Shown: positions 51,213 through 59,169 of the stretch, piece after piece
Layout of the letters: each line of letters begins with the position of its first letter
Position numbering within the stretch: position 1 is the stretch's first letter
Source of the DNA: Allostella vacuolata
GTDB taxonomy: Bacteria > Pseudomonadota > Alphaproteobacteria > ATCC43930 > Allostellaceae
Length of the DNA stretch: 64,000 nt
Direction: 5' to 3'
Assembly: GCA_006739055.1 (NCBI GenBank)
Contig: AP019702.1
Location: 1,887,001-1,951,000, forward strand
Made by a program: the position numbers and the translations under genes
Notes under the pieces: generated by a model
Database searches by the model: none
Told to the model about the DNA's origin: nothing
What the model saw: only the letters and a program-made list of their open reading frames with translations

Positions 51213-52502
51213 ATGGCGGACGGTAGCCGGACGGACGGCGAGCGCGAACTGGTGGAGCTGGCCCACCGGGTGTTGCCGGCGGGCAACTTCGGCAACTTCG
51301 CCTCCGACCTGATCATCCGGGAAGGCCGGGGCGGCCGGGTGTGGGACGTGACCGGACGGGAGTATGTCGACTTCCTGCTCGGCTCCGGCCCGATGTTCAT
51401 CGGCCATTCCCACCTCGAGGTGGTCGAGGCGGTGCTGCGGCAGGTGCCGCTCGGCACCACCTTCTTCGCCAACAACGAGCACGGCATCCGGCTCGCGGCC
51501 GAGATCGTCGAGGCGCTGCCCTGCGCCGAGCAGGTCCGCTTCATGTCGAGCGGCACCGAGGCCGACCTCTATGCGATGCGCGTCGCCCGCGCCTTCCGCG
51601 GCCGCGACAAGATCCTGAAGTTCGAGGGCGGCTACCACGGCATGAGCGACTGGAGCCTGATGTCGCTCGCCCCCAAGAAGCCCGGCAACTTCCCGCGCGG
51701 CGTGCCGGATTCGGCCGGCATCCCGAAGAGCGTCCAGGACGAAGTGATCGTCGCCCCGTTCAACGACCTCGAGGCCGCAGTCGCCCTCATCCGCGCCCAC
51801 GAGGACGAGCTGGGCGGCATCATCGTCGAGCCGTTCCAGCGCCTGATCCCGCCCAAGCCGGGCTTCCTGGAGGGGCTGCGGGCGATCGCGACCGAACTCG
51901 GCATCCCGCTCATCTTCGACGAGGTGGTGACCGGCTTCCGCTTCGCCTATGGCGGCGCCCAGTCCTACTACGGCGTGACGCCGGACCTGTGCACGCTGGG
52001 CAAGATCATCGGCGGCGGCTTCCCCCTGTCGGCGGTTGCCGGCCGGGCCGACATCATGGCCCATTTCGACAAGGGGCTGGTCGGCGACGACCGTTTCCTG
52101 GTCAATATCGGCACCCTGTCCGGCAACCCGGTGGCGTCGGTCGCCGGCCTGGCGACGATGGCGGTGCTGAAGCGGCCCGGCGCCTACGAGAAGGCGTTTG
52201 CCACCGGCCAGACCCTGATGGACGGCTTCTCCGCCGCCATCGCCGAGGCCGGGCTGCCGGCCCAGGTGGTGGGCGTGCCGCCGCTCTTCGACATCGTCTG
52301 GGCCGAGGGCGACATCAAGGACTATCGCTCGACGCTGAAGGCCGACGCGGCCTTGCAGAAGCGGATCAACGTTCGCCTGCGCGAGGCCGGCATCCTCAAG
52401 GGCGACAGCAAGTTCTACATCAGCCTCGCCCATGACCAGGCCGACATCGACCAGACCCTCGACGCCTTCTCGAAGGCGGTGAAGGCCGAGGCCAAGGGGT
52501 GA
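51213..52502 (+). CDS. class III aminotransferase (glutamate-1-semialdehyde mutase-like)
   Basis: A 429-residue PLP enzyme of the class III family. The PLP lysine is Lys264 in CTLGKIIGGGFPLSAV, and the cofactor-binding FMSSGTEADLYAMRVARAF and EPFQRLIPPKPGF are in place. Overall similarity is to glutamate-1-semialdehyde 2,1-aminomutase and to aspartate-aminotransferase-like catabolic enzymes; the lack of hemL context argues for the latter. A good Shine-Dalgarno (GGGAG) precedes the ATG. It follows the penicillin acylase gene and ends with an intrinsic terminator, so the two may act together, for example to release and then transaminate an amine. Confidence 0.88.
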   Translation: MADGSRTDGERELVELAHRVLPAGNFGNFASDLIIREGRGGRVWDVTGREYVDFLLGSGPMFIGHSHLEVVEAVLRQVPLGTTFFANNEHGIRLAAEIVEALPCAEQVRFMSSGTEADLYAMRVARAFRGRDKILKFEGGYHGMSDWSLMSLAPKKPGNFPRGVPDSAGIPKSVQDEVIVAPFNDLEAAVALIRAHEDELGGIIVEPFQRLIPPKPGFLEGLRAIATELGIPLIFDEVVTGFRFAYGGAQSYYGVTPDLCTLGKIIGGGFPLSAVAGRADIMAHFDKGLVGDDRFLVNIGTLSGNPVASVAGLATMAVLKRPGAYEKAFATGQTLMDGFSAAIAEAGLPAQVVGVPPLFDIVWAEGDIKDYRSTLKADAALQKRINVRLREAGILKGDSKFYISLAHDQADIDQTLDAFSKAVKAEAKG

Positions 52503-52553
52503 TCGGGCTGCCTCGCCCGGGCTGATCGGCGCGGGCGGGACGGCGGATTTCGG

Positions 52554-52585
52554 AACGGCCGGAGCGGGCGATCGCTCCGGCCGTT
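52554..52585 (+). terminator. intrinsic terminator after the aminotransferase
   Basis: Perfect 13-bp stem AACGGCCGGAGCG / CGCTCCGGCCGTT (52554-52566 and 52573-52585) with a 6-nt loop, ending in TTT. It begins 52 bp after the aminotransferase stop. The U run is short but the form is standard for GC-rich genomes. Confidence 0.75.
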
Positions 52586-52654
52586 TGCGCGTCGGGCGCA
52601 GTGTGCCCCGAGGGGAAGCCCTGTCGGGCGCGGGATGTCGGCACGCCGGCCAAA

Positions 52655-52754
52655 GCGTCCCTCGACTACGCTCGGGATGAGGGCCGTCTCAATTTGGCGG
52701 AAACACTTGTGGAATAAGGGAAATTTCCTCAACCTGAGCGCAGTCGAAGGGCGC
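52655..52754. repeat. inverted-repeat element, copy 2
   Basis: Second copy of the element at 35811-35909. Left arm 52655-52682 is identical to that of copy 1; right arm 52727-52754 is its imperfect inverse complement. The 44-bp centre shares GGCGGAAA and CTTGTGGA with copy 1. It also lies between convergent genes (aminotransferase and the small gene at 52856). The rest of the gap from 52586 to 52855 holds nothing else I can name. Confidence 0.88.
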
Positions 52755-52855
52755 TTTGGCCGTCGGCCAATGCTCCATTCGGCTGCCACCTGCGGCTTCA
52801 AATGCGGTTGCCCTCGGCGTGCTCCGCCGCGATCTGATCGCGAGCCCGAGCGGGC

Positions 52856-53221
52856 CTAGTTTCCGACCAGCCGGCCGTAGAGGGCATGGAGCCAGGTGCG
52901 GTCGGCGTCGCTGACGGCACCTTTCTCCAGGTCGCGGGCCATCTCCTCCAAGGTTTCCCGGGAGTCGGCCGACAGGTCGGGCAGGGCCAGCAGGGCGGCG
53001 ATGCGGCCGCCGTCGTCGGTCGGCGCGGCGACGGGGCCGAGGTCGGGGTCGCCCATCGGCAGGGCCGGCGGCAGCAGGTCGTCCCAGCCGAGGCGGGCGG
53101 CGGCGAGGATGGCGGCAGCGGCGCGCGCTCCCCCCAGCACCGTCTCCTCGTCGTCGCTCGCCAGGCGGGCGAGCGCGTCGAGAAGGCGGGTGCGGTCATA
53201 GGCAAGTGCGGGTGCATTCAT
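52856..53221 (-). CDS. hypothetical protein
   Basis: A 121-residue acidic helical protein starting MNAPALAYDRTRLLDALARL, with an AGAGGGA ribosome site. It contains a segment GWDDLLPPALPMGDPDLGPV and ends LHALYGRLVGN. No domain is recognised. It is divergent from the OsmC-like gene. The composition and ribosome site suggest a true gene. Confidence 0.62.
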   Translation of the reverse strand: MNAPALAYDRTRLLDALARLASDDEETVLGGARAAAAILAAARLGWDDLLPPALPMGDPDLGPVAAPTDDGGRIAALLALPDLSADSRETLEEMARDLEKGAVSDADRTWLHALYGRLVGN

Positions 53222-53324
53222 GGCCCGTCCCTCTTATGGGGTGGGGCGCTGCGGGTCAATCCGTGTGGGCGGCCGGCCGCGACCGGCATAGACTGCGGCA
53301 ACCGGATCAGGGCGGAGGCGATCG

Positions 53325-53738
53325 ATGACGACGATGACGGTCAAGCTGCGCGGGATTCCCGACACCGAGGCGTCGATCGGCTGGGCCGGTGGCCATTCCG
53401 TCGTCGTCGACCGGCCGGCGGGCAAGGCGGGCGGGCAGGGGCTCGGCTTCAACGGCGGCCAGCTGCTCGGCCTGGCGATCGGCGGCTGCCTGTGCAACGA
53501 CCTCCACTACGTCGCGCACGCGATGGGCATCCGGCTGGCCTCGGTCGCGGTCGATGTGACGGTCGCCTTCGACGGCGAGCCGTTGCTGGCGACGGCAGCC
53601 GAGGTCCGGGTCGCGGTCGAAGCGGTGGACCCCGACGCCGACATCGCCGAGCTGATCCGGCGCGCCGAGGCCACCTCCACCGTCAGCAACTCGATCGTCC
53701 GCGGCGTTCCGGTCCGCGTCTCCGCCCGCGACCCGTAA
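53325..53738 (+). CDS. OsmC-family protein
   Basis: A 137-residue protein of the OsmC/Ohr fold, which includes thiol peroxidases for organic hydroperoxides. It has a first Cys in LAIGGCLCNDLHYVAHAMG, the position of the first catalytic Cys, but the second Cys usual in Ohr/OsmC is absent (the C-terminal VSNSIVRGVPVRVSARDP has none), so peroxidase activity is doubtful. A GGAGG ribosome site precedes the ATG. It ends 6 bp from the convergent PanB-like gene. Family call is good; activity is not assured. Confidence 0.8.
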   Translation: MTTMTVKLRGIPDTEASIGWAGGHSVVVDRPAGKAGGQGLGFNGGQLLGLAIGGCLCNDLHYVAHAMGIRLASVAVDVTVAFDGEPLLATAAEVRVAVEAVDPDADIAELIRRAEATSTVSNSIVRGVPVRVSARDP

Positions 53739-53744
53739 TGGCGC

Positions 53745-54629
53745 TCAGACCTGCTTGCGCTTCTCGACCAGGGTCAGGAAGCGATCATACTCCTTCTCGT
53801 TGACCGTGTAGCTGTGGTCGTCGTCGGGGAAGGAGCCTTCCTTGACCTCCTTCACATACTGGCGGATGCCGCCGACCGCGACCTCGGTCAGGTTGGTGTA
53901 GCGCTTGGTGAACTTGGGCTTGAAGTCGGTGAAGACGCCGAGCAGGTCGTAGCACAGCAGGATCTGCCCGTCGGTGCCGACGCCGGCGCCGATGCCGATG
54001 GTCGGGATGGTCAGCTGCTTCGAGATCACGGCGGCGATCCGGGCCGGCACCGCCTCGAACTCCAGCATGAAGCAGCCGGCATCCTCGATCGCCAGCGCAT
54101 CCTCCAGGATCTTCATCGCCGCGTCCGCGGTGCGGCCCTGGATGCGGAAGCCGCCGAACATGGCGATGGTGTGCGGGGTCAGCCCGATGTGCGAGGCGGT
54201 CGGGATGCCGGCATCGACCAGCGCCTTCAGGATGTGGGCCTGGCTCTTGCCGCCCTGGGGCTTGACCGCGTCGCAGCCCGCCTCCTGCATGAAGCGGGTG
54301 GCGTTGCCGAGCGCCCGGTCGACGCTGTTGTAGCTCTGGTAGGGCATGCAGCCGAGGACGAACGTGCTGGGCGCACCGCGGCGGACGGCCAGCGAGTGCA
54401 TCACCATCATGTCCATGGTGGCGGGGATGGTGCTGGGATGGCCGTGGGCGACCATGGCCAGCGAATCGCCGACCACCGCCACGTCGACGCCGGCCATCTC
54501 CGCCCATCGGGCCGAGGTGTAGTCGGGCACCGACATGTAGACCATCTTCTCGCCGGTCTGCTTGGAATCGCGGATCTCGGTGATGGTGCGCTTCTTGCGC
54601 GCCTCGGCGGGCTTGTCCCCGTCGGCCAT
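53745..54629 (-). CDS. divergent ketopantoate hydroxymethyltransferase-like protein (PanB family)
   Basis: A 294-residue protein of the PanB/isocitrate-lyase-type TIM barrel. The first metal Asp is kept (VVGDSLAMVAHGH), as are GLTPHTIAMFGGFRIQGR and the catalytic Glu equivalent (MLEFEAVPARI). At the position of E. coli Asp84, the second metal ligand, it has Cys94 (VLGCMPYQSY), and at E. coli Glu114 it has Gln125 (VKPQGG, Lys123 retained). It is therefore unlikely to be the housekeeping PanB and may catalyse a related aldol or retro-aldol step. A good AGGGAGAG ribosome site sets the ATG at 54629. It is the last gene of a GntR-site operon with a membrane hydroxylase. Confidence 0.85.
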   Translation of the reverse strand: MADGDKPAEARKKRTITEIRDSKQTGEKMVYMSVPDYTSARWAEMAGVDVAVVGDSLAMVAHGHPSTIPATMDMMVMHSLAVRRGAPSTFVLGCMPYQSYNSVDRALGNATRFMQEAGCDAVKPQGGKSQAHILKALVDAGIPTASHIGLTPHTIAMFGGFRIQGRTADAAMKILEDALAIEDAGCFMLEFEAVPARIAAVISKQLTIPTIGIGAGVGTDGQILLCYDLLGVFTDFKPKFTKRYTNLTEVAVGGIRQYVKEVKEGSFPDDDHSYTVNEKEYDRFLTLVEKRKQV

Positions 54630-54664
54630 GCGTTCTCTCCCTGGATCTTCTTGGGTTTTCCGGA

Positions 54665-54865
54665 TCAGAGGTCGGCCAGGCGGATGTAGCCGCCGACCAG
54701 CGCCGCCACCGCCAGCCCGGACAGGGTGGCGCCGGTGCCGCTCCAGCCGGCGGTCGACGTCACCAGCATCCACAGCACGAAGACGCCGCCGGCGATGACG
54801 AAGCCGCCGACCAGCGAGGCGATGTTGCGCTTGAGGCCCGGTTCCGGGCCGGTATGGGTCGCCAT
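54665..54865 (-). CDS. small two-helix membrane protein
   Basis: A 66-residue protein with two predicted membrane helices (SLVGGFVIAGGVFVLWMLV and GLAVAALVGGYIRLADL) and a short N-terminal tail MATHTGPEPGLKRN. It lies between the membrane hydroxylase (7 bp away) and the PanB-like gene (35 bp away) on the same strand. It may be a partner or stabiliser of the hydroxylase; function unknown. Confidence 0.72.
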   Translation of the reverse strand: MATHTGPEPGLKRNIASLVGGFVIAGGVFVLWMLVTSTAGWSGTGATLSGLAVAALVGGYIRLADL

Positions 54866-54872
54866 GGTCGGC

Positions 54873-55655
54873 TCAACCCCGCGCGACGGCAGGCGAGGGG
54901 GCGGCGACGGCCTCGCCGCCCTTGCGGGCGCTGGCGCGCACCTTCTTCAGGTCGCGGCGGACATGGCTGCGGTCGTAGCCGTTGAAGATGTGGCCGAGCA
55001 CGCTGCGGTCGAGGTCGCTGGTGCGGAACAGCGCGTCGGCGATCGGATAGGTCAGGTTGAAGTTGCGCTCCATCATGATCGCCGGATTGTGGTGGGCGAT
55101 GTGGTGGCGGCGCAGCGAGTTCACGATCGGGATGTGGCGGACGATGCGGTCGTCCTTCACGTGGCAGCACCAGTGGAACAGCTCGTAGTTGAGGTAGAGC
55201 GCGGTGTTGGTGCAGAGCAGCAGCCAGCCGGCGTTGGGCAGCCCCGCCAGGTTCAGGATCCAGGCCGGGATCGCCGACATGGCCATGAAGGTGATCAGGG
55301 CATAGGGCGGGAAGAAGGTGATGCGGAAATCCTTCGTCGAATCGATGGCCGGCTCGGTCTCGGTGAAGAACTGGTGGTGGGCCAGCGTGTGCCGCTTGTA
55401 GATGCCCATGAACCCCTTGATCGGCCGGTGCATGACATAGCGGTGCAGCCACCATTCGAAGATGTTGGCGATGGTGAAGGCGACCGGGACGATCAGCCAC
55501 TCGTACCAGGCAGGCGACTGGATCTGCTGGACGAAGTACCAGATCCCGGCCAGGCCGATGGCGTAGATCATCGCGACATGGGCAAGCCCGCTGTACCAGG
55601 GCGAGACCCGGCGGCGGAAATCGGCCCGGAAGGCCGCCTGGCGCTGGCTCATCAT
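54873..55655 (-). CDS. membrane fatty acid hydroxylase / sterol desaturase family protein
   Basis: A 260-residue integral-membrane di-iron enzyme. The histidine boxes are present: WWLHRYVMHRP, KRHTLAHHQFF, LFHWCCHVKDD and RRHHIAHHN, the last two near the C-terminus. The four helical segments and topology fit the fatty acid hydroxylase superfamily, which hydroxylates or desaturates lipids. An AT-rich palindrome 34 bp upstream is shared with the TRAP and PhyH genes. It begins a three-gene unit with a small membrane protein and the PanB-like gene. Substrate unknown; the C-terminal tail (RASARKGGEAVAAPSPAVA) is disordered. Confidence 0.88.
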   Translation of the reverse strand: MMSQRQAAFRADFRRRVSPWYSGLAHVAMIYAIGLAGIWYFVQQIQSPAWYEWLIVPVAFTIANIFEWWLHRYVMHRPIKGFMGIYKRHTLAHHQFFTETEPAIDSTKDFRITFFPPYALITFMAMSAIPAWILNLAGLPNAGWLLLCTNTALYLNYELFHWCCHVKDDRIVRHIPIVNSLRRHHIAHHNPAIMMERNFNLTYPIADALFRTSDLDRSVLGHIFNGYDRSHVRRDLKKVRASARKGGEAVAAPSPAVARG

Positions 55656-55687
55656 GGGGAAGGTCCTCCCTTCGAGTATCGTTCAGT

Positions 55688-55704
55688 CTCTAATATATCA
55701 GCAG
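55688..55704 (-). promoter_or_regulatory. candidate GntR operator, site A
   Basis: CTAATATATCAG core within 55688-55704; reversed it reads CTGATATATTAG, matching sites B (60321-60332) and C (62276-62289). It lies 34 bp upstream of the membrane hydroxylase start. The stretch is far more AT-rich than flanking DNA. A site for the GntR/FCD protein encoded at 56544 is the simplest reading. Confidence 0.55.
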
Positions 55705-55807
55705 TATCCGAGTTTCGGAAAGAGGATGCGGCGGGCGCAGGACGAATCGGTCGCGGAGGAGGGCCATGAGCGCGATCCGCGTGTGCGCATGCAGGTAAAG
55801 GAGAGTC

Positions 55808-56536
55808 ATGGCTCAGAACATCTACGACACCCCCGCCTTCTTCGCAGGCTACAGCCGCCTGAACCGCTCGGTCCGGGGGCTCGCCGGGGCGCCGGAATGG
55901 CCGGCCATCCGGGCGATGCTGCCGGATCTCCGCGGCAGGCGGGTAGCCGACCTCGGCTGCGGGTTCGGGTGGTTCGCGCGGTGGGCCGCGGCCGAGGGCG
56001 CGGCCCAGGTGCTGGGGCTTGACCTGTCGGAGAACATGCTGGCGCGCGCCAGGGCGGACACCGCCGACCCGGCCGTGGCCTATGTCCGGGCGGACCTGGA
56101 GGCCCTGGAACTCCCCGAAGGGCGGTTCGACCTCGCCTACAGTTCGCTGGCACTGCACTATGTCGAGGATTTCGGCCGGCTGGTGCGAACGGTGTTCCGC
56201 GCGCTTGCCCCCGGGGGCCGGTTCGTCTTCACGATCGAGCACCCGATCTACATGGCTTCCACGAGGCCGGGCTGGCTGGTCCGGGAGGACGGGGGCCGGA
56301 CCTGGCCCGTGGACCAGTACGCGGTGGAGGGAGCACGGACCACCGACTGGCTGGCGCCCGGCGTCGTCAAGCACCACCGCACCCTCGGCACCACCCTCAA
56401 CACCCTGATCGGCGCCGGCTTCGCCATCCGCCATGTCGAGGAATGGCATCCGTCGCCGCAGCAGCTCGCCGAGGAGCCGGCGCTGGCCGAGGAGATGGAG
56501 CGGCCGATGATGGTGCTGGTCGCCGCCGGGCGGTAG
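55808..56536 (+). CDS. class I SAM-dependent methyltransferase
   Basis: A 242-residue methyltransferase of the Rossmann-fold class. Motif I is RVADLGCGFGWFARWAAAEG (SAM-binding glycine loop), motif II VLGLDLSENMLARARAD, and a motif IV-like RFDLAYSSLALHYVED follow. A strong Shine-Dalgarno (AAAGGAGAG) precedes the ATG. Similar bacterial proteins methylate small metabolites or rRNA-free substrates; the substrate is unknown. It is divergent from the membrane hydroxylase and shares the gap with GntR site A, so it may be under the same control. Confidence 0.86.
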   Translation: MAQNIYDTPAFFAGYSRLNRSVRGLAGAPEWPAIRAMLPDLRGRRVADLGCGFGWFARWAAAEGAAQVLGLDLSENMLARARADTADPAVAYVRADLEALELPEGRFDLAYSSLALHYVEDFGRLVRTVFRALAPGGRFVFTIEHPIYMASTRPGWLVREDGGRTWPVDQYAVEGARTTDWLAPGVVKHHRTLGTTLNTLIGAGFAIRHVEEWHPSPQQLAEEPALAEEMERPMMVLVAAGR

Positions 56537-56543
56537 GAGCCGG

Positions 56544-57275
56544 CTACAGCGAGGCGTCGACGGTCGCCCGGGTGAAGGTCTCGATATAGTCCATCAGCCG
56601 GTCGGAGGCGGCAGCGGCCGCCACCTCTTCGCCCGCCGCGATCGCCTCGGCGACCGCCCCGTGCAGGCGGGCGGACAGCGGCAGGTCGGCCACCTGCTTG
56701 TAGTGGTGATACCAGTAGCGCCGCGACAGCCCGTGCATCAGGGTCATGGCGCCGGCCGCGAACTCGTTGCGCGCGGCCTCCACGACCAGGCCGTTGAATG
56801 CCCGGTCCAGGCGCATGAAGGCGATGTCGTCCTCGTCCTCGGCCGCCTTGGCCATGCCGGTGGCGATCGCCCGGAAGCGGACCCGCTCGGCCGGGGTGGC
56901 GCGCTTGGCGGCGCGGCGCGACAGGAGCCGTTCCAGCTCGCGCCGGGTCTCGATCAGGCGCAGCTGGGTCAGCGCGTTGATCTCCGACACGACGATGCCG
57001 CGCCGCGGCAGGATCAGCACCAGCCGCTCGCGGGCCAGGCGCTGCAGGGCCTCGCGGATCGGCGTGCGGCCGATGCCGAGCCGGCGGCTCAGCTCGGCCT
57101 CGGACACGCCGGACCCGGGGGCGATCTGCAGGGTCACCAGCAGCTCCTCCAGGCGGCGATAGGCGAGGTCGGTCAGGCTCTGCCCTTCGCCGTTGCCGTC
57201 TGCCTCCGGCGCCGGCGGGGCGTCCGTGGGCTGGGCGGGGCGGCGGCTGGTCCTGGGCTTGGCGGTGCGGCTCAT
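56544..57275 (-). CDS. GntR-family (FCD) transcriptional regulator
   Basis: A 243-residue regulator. After a Pro/Arg-rich tail, the N-terminal winged helix is clear (VSEAELSRRLGIGRTPIREA then RLARERLVLILPRRGIVVSE). The C-terminal FCD-type effector domain (DRAFNGLVVEAARNEFAAGA) binds small organic acids through metal-linked His residues in this family. Its start overlaps the dctM stop by 4 bp (ATGA), so it is translated with the TRAP operon. Three AT-rich palindromes nearby (sites A-C) are natural binding sites. It probably derepresses the operon when the imported substrate is present. Confidence 0.92.
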   Translation of the reverse strand: MSRTAKPRTSRRPAQPTDAPPAPEADGNGEGQSLTDLAYRRLEELLVTLQIAPGSGVSEAELSRRLGIGRTPIREALQRLARERLVLILPRRGIVVSEINALTQLRLIETRRELERLLSRRAAKRATPAERVRFRAIATGMAKAAEDEDDIAFMRLDRAFNGLVVEAARNEFAAGAMTLMHGLSRRYWYHHYKQVADLPLSARLHGAVAEAIAAGEEVAAAAASDRLMDYIETFTRATVDASL

Positions 57276-58594
57276 CCGGGGGTGAGTAGCATCTTCGGCA
57301 GCCACAGGACCACGCCCGGGAACGTCAGCACGATCGCCAGCGTCACCACCTGCAGCCCGATGAACGGCACCACCCCGCGATACATGTGGCCGGTGGTGAT
57401 CTCCGGCGGGCTGATGGCGCGGAAATAGAAGATGGCGGGCGCCATCGGCGGCGACAGGTAGCTGGTCTGGATGACGATCAGCAGCGCGATGCAGAACCAC
57501 ACCATGTCGATGCCGGCCGCGGTCAGCAGCGGCGAGAAGATCGGCACCAGGATCAGGACGATCGAGATCCAGTCGAGGAAGAAGCCGCCGATGAAGGCCA
57601 GGAACAGGACGATGCCGAGCAGGCCCCAGGGGCCGAGCGCCATGCTGTCGACCAGCTCCTGGGCGACGGCGATGCCGCCCGCGCCGACGAAGGCGCCGGT
57701 CATCATGCTGCCGCCGAGGATGATCGCCATGATCATCGTCGAGATCAGCAAGGTCTTCATCACCGCCTCGTGCAGCACCGACCAGGTGAAGGTGCGGTAG
57801 AAGAGGGTCAGCACCACCGAGCCGGCGGCGCCGAGCGCGGCGGCCTCGGTGGGGGCGGCCCAGCCCAGCATGATCGACCCCAGCACCGCGAAGATCATGC
57901 AGAGCGGCGGCACCAGGGCGACCGCCGTCACCCGCAGTTTCTCGCCCAGCGGCGGGTCGTCGGCCGCGGGCGGGATGCGCGGGCCCATCTCGGGCCGCAG
58001 CGTGCACACGGCCAGGATGTAGACGATGTAGGCTCCGGCCATGATCAGGCCCGGGAAGACCATGCCGACCATCAGGTCGCCGACCGAGACGTTGGCGAGC
58101 GGCCCCATGATGACGACCACGACCGACGGCGGGATGATGGTGCCGAGCGAGCCGCCGGCGCAGATGGTGCCGACGATCAGCTCCTTGTTGTAGCGGTAGC
58201 GCATCATGACCGGGATCGCGAGCAGGCCGATCACCGTCTCGGTCGCGCCGACCACGCCGCTCGAGGCGGCGAAGACGATGCACATCAGCACGGTGCCGAC
58301 GGCAAGGCCGCCGGGCAGGCGGCGGGTCCACAGGTGGATCGCCTCGAACAGCCGGTTGGCGATGCCCGAGCGCTCCATCATCGTCCCCATGAAGACGAAG
58401 AGGGGAACGGCGGCGAGCACGAAGTTGGAGGCGACGTCCTCGATCTTCTCCGACACCTGGAAGACGAAGGCCCAGCCGAAGGTCCAGACGCCGAAGACGA
58501 AGGCGGTCGCCATCATCGAGAAGGCGACGGGAAAGCCGGCGAAGAGCAGGACGAGCAGGAACGGGAACAGCAGCAGCGAGGTGTATTCCATCAC
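57272..58594 (-). CDS. dctM: TRAP transporter large permease (system 3)
   Basis: A 440-residue DctM channel. It has the family segments FAASSGVVGATETVIGLLAI, AGGSLGTIIPPSVVVVIMGP, GWAAPTEAAALGAAGSVV and the C-terminal QTSYLSPPMAPAIFYFRAI. Its C-terminal ATGA overlaps the GntR start and its N-terminus overlaps dctQ by 4 bp, so the four genes are tightly coupled. It differs from systems 1 and 2 in sequence, for example SPPMAPAIFY in place of TPPVGMNLFV, and belongs to another DctM subgroup. Confidence 0.92.
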   Translation of the reverse strand: MMEYTSLLLFPFLLVLLFAGFPVAFSMMATAFVFGVWTFGWAFVFQVSEKIEDVASNFVLAAVPLFVFMGTMMERSGIANRLFEAIHLWTRRLPGGLAVGTVLMCIVFAASSGVVGATETVIGLLAIPVMMRYRYNKELIVGTICAGGSLGTIIPPSVVVVIMGPLANVSVGDLMVGMVFPGLIMAGAYIVYILAVCTLRPEMGPRIPPAADDPPLGEKLRVTAVALVPPLCMIFAVLGSIMLGWAAPTEAAALGAAGSVVLTLFYRTFTWSVLHEAVMKTLLISTMIMAIILGGSMMTGAFVGAGGIAVAQELVDSMALGPWGLLGIVLFLAFIGGFFLDWISIVLILVPIFSPLLTAAGIDMVWFCIALLIVIQTSYLSPPMAPAIFYFRAISPPEITTGHMYRGVVPFIGLQVVTLAIVLTFPGVVLWLPKMLLTPG

Positions 58595-59103
58595 CGGGCC
58601 CCCGGCGCGCGGCCGGCGAGCACGCCGATCGCCCGCACCGCCTCGGCCGCCGCCTGCAGCGCCAGCATCGCGAAGCTGACGAAGAACACGGCGCGGAAGG
58701 GCCAGATGGGCGGGTTCCAGGCCGACTGGCCGGTGCGCTCGCCCGACTGAAACGCGTGGATCGCCCGGTCGTCCAGGGTCGAGGCGACCCAGAAGAGGAA
58801 GGGCAGCAGGAAGACGAGATACCCGACCACGTCGACCAGCGCCCGGCCGCGCGGCGACAGGTTGAGGTAGACGATGTCGATGCGGATGTGCGCGCCGCGG
58901 GCCAGCGCATAGGCCATGCCCAGCATCCAGCCCGACCCGGTCAGCAGGTAGGCCAGCTCATAGGCCCAGATGGTGGGGGCCCCGAACACATAGCGGGCCA
59001 CCACCTCGTAGCAGAGTGCCAGGACCAGCGGCACCAGGAGCCAGGCCGCCAACACGCCCACCACCGTGCTCAGGCGGTCGGCCGCCCGGCAAACGGCATC
59101 CAT
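58591..59103 (-). CDS. dctQ: TRAP transporter small permease (system 3)
   Basis: A 170-residue DctQ subunit. Four membrane helices (VVGVLAAWLLVPLVLALCYE, WAYELAYLLTGSGWMLGMAY, and two more) with the characteristic ALARGAHIRIDIVYLNLSPR loop. Overlaps dctM by 4 bp, and its start follows a perfect 12-bp hairpin after dctP. Role: structural partner of DctM in the sodium-driven import of the DctP ligand. Confidence 0.88.
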   Translation of the reverse strand: MDAVCRAADRLSTVVGVLAAWLLVPLVLALCYEVVARYVFGAPTIWAYELAYLLTGSGWMLGMAYALARGAHIRIDIVYLNLSPRGRALVDVVGYLVFLLPFLFWVASTLDDRAIHAFQSGERTGQSAWNPPIWPFRAVFFVSFAMLALQAAAEAVRAIGVLAGRAPGAR

Positions 59104-59126
59104 CGCAACGCCTCCCCCAGAGGAAG

Positions 59127-59153
59127 GGCCGGGCGCCCGTCGGGCGCCCGGCC
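59127..59153 (-). promoter_or_regulatory. intercistronic hairpin between dctP and dctQ (system 3)
   Basis: Perfect 12-bp stem GGCCGGGCGCCC / GGGCGCCCGGCC (59127-59138 and 59142-59153) with a 3-nt loop, no U run. A second, mutually exclusive stem (GGCCGG AAA CCGGCC, 59150-59164) overlaps its right arm. The place and form match the hairpin in system 1; it probably stabilises the dctP mRNA end. Confidence 0.7.
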
Positions 59154-59169
59154 GGAAACCGGCCCTTCG

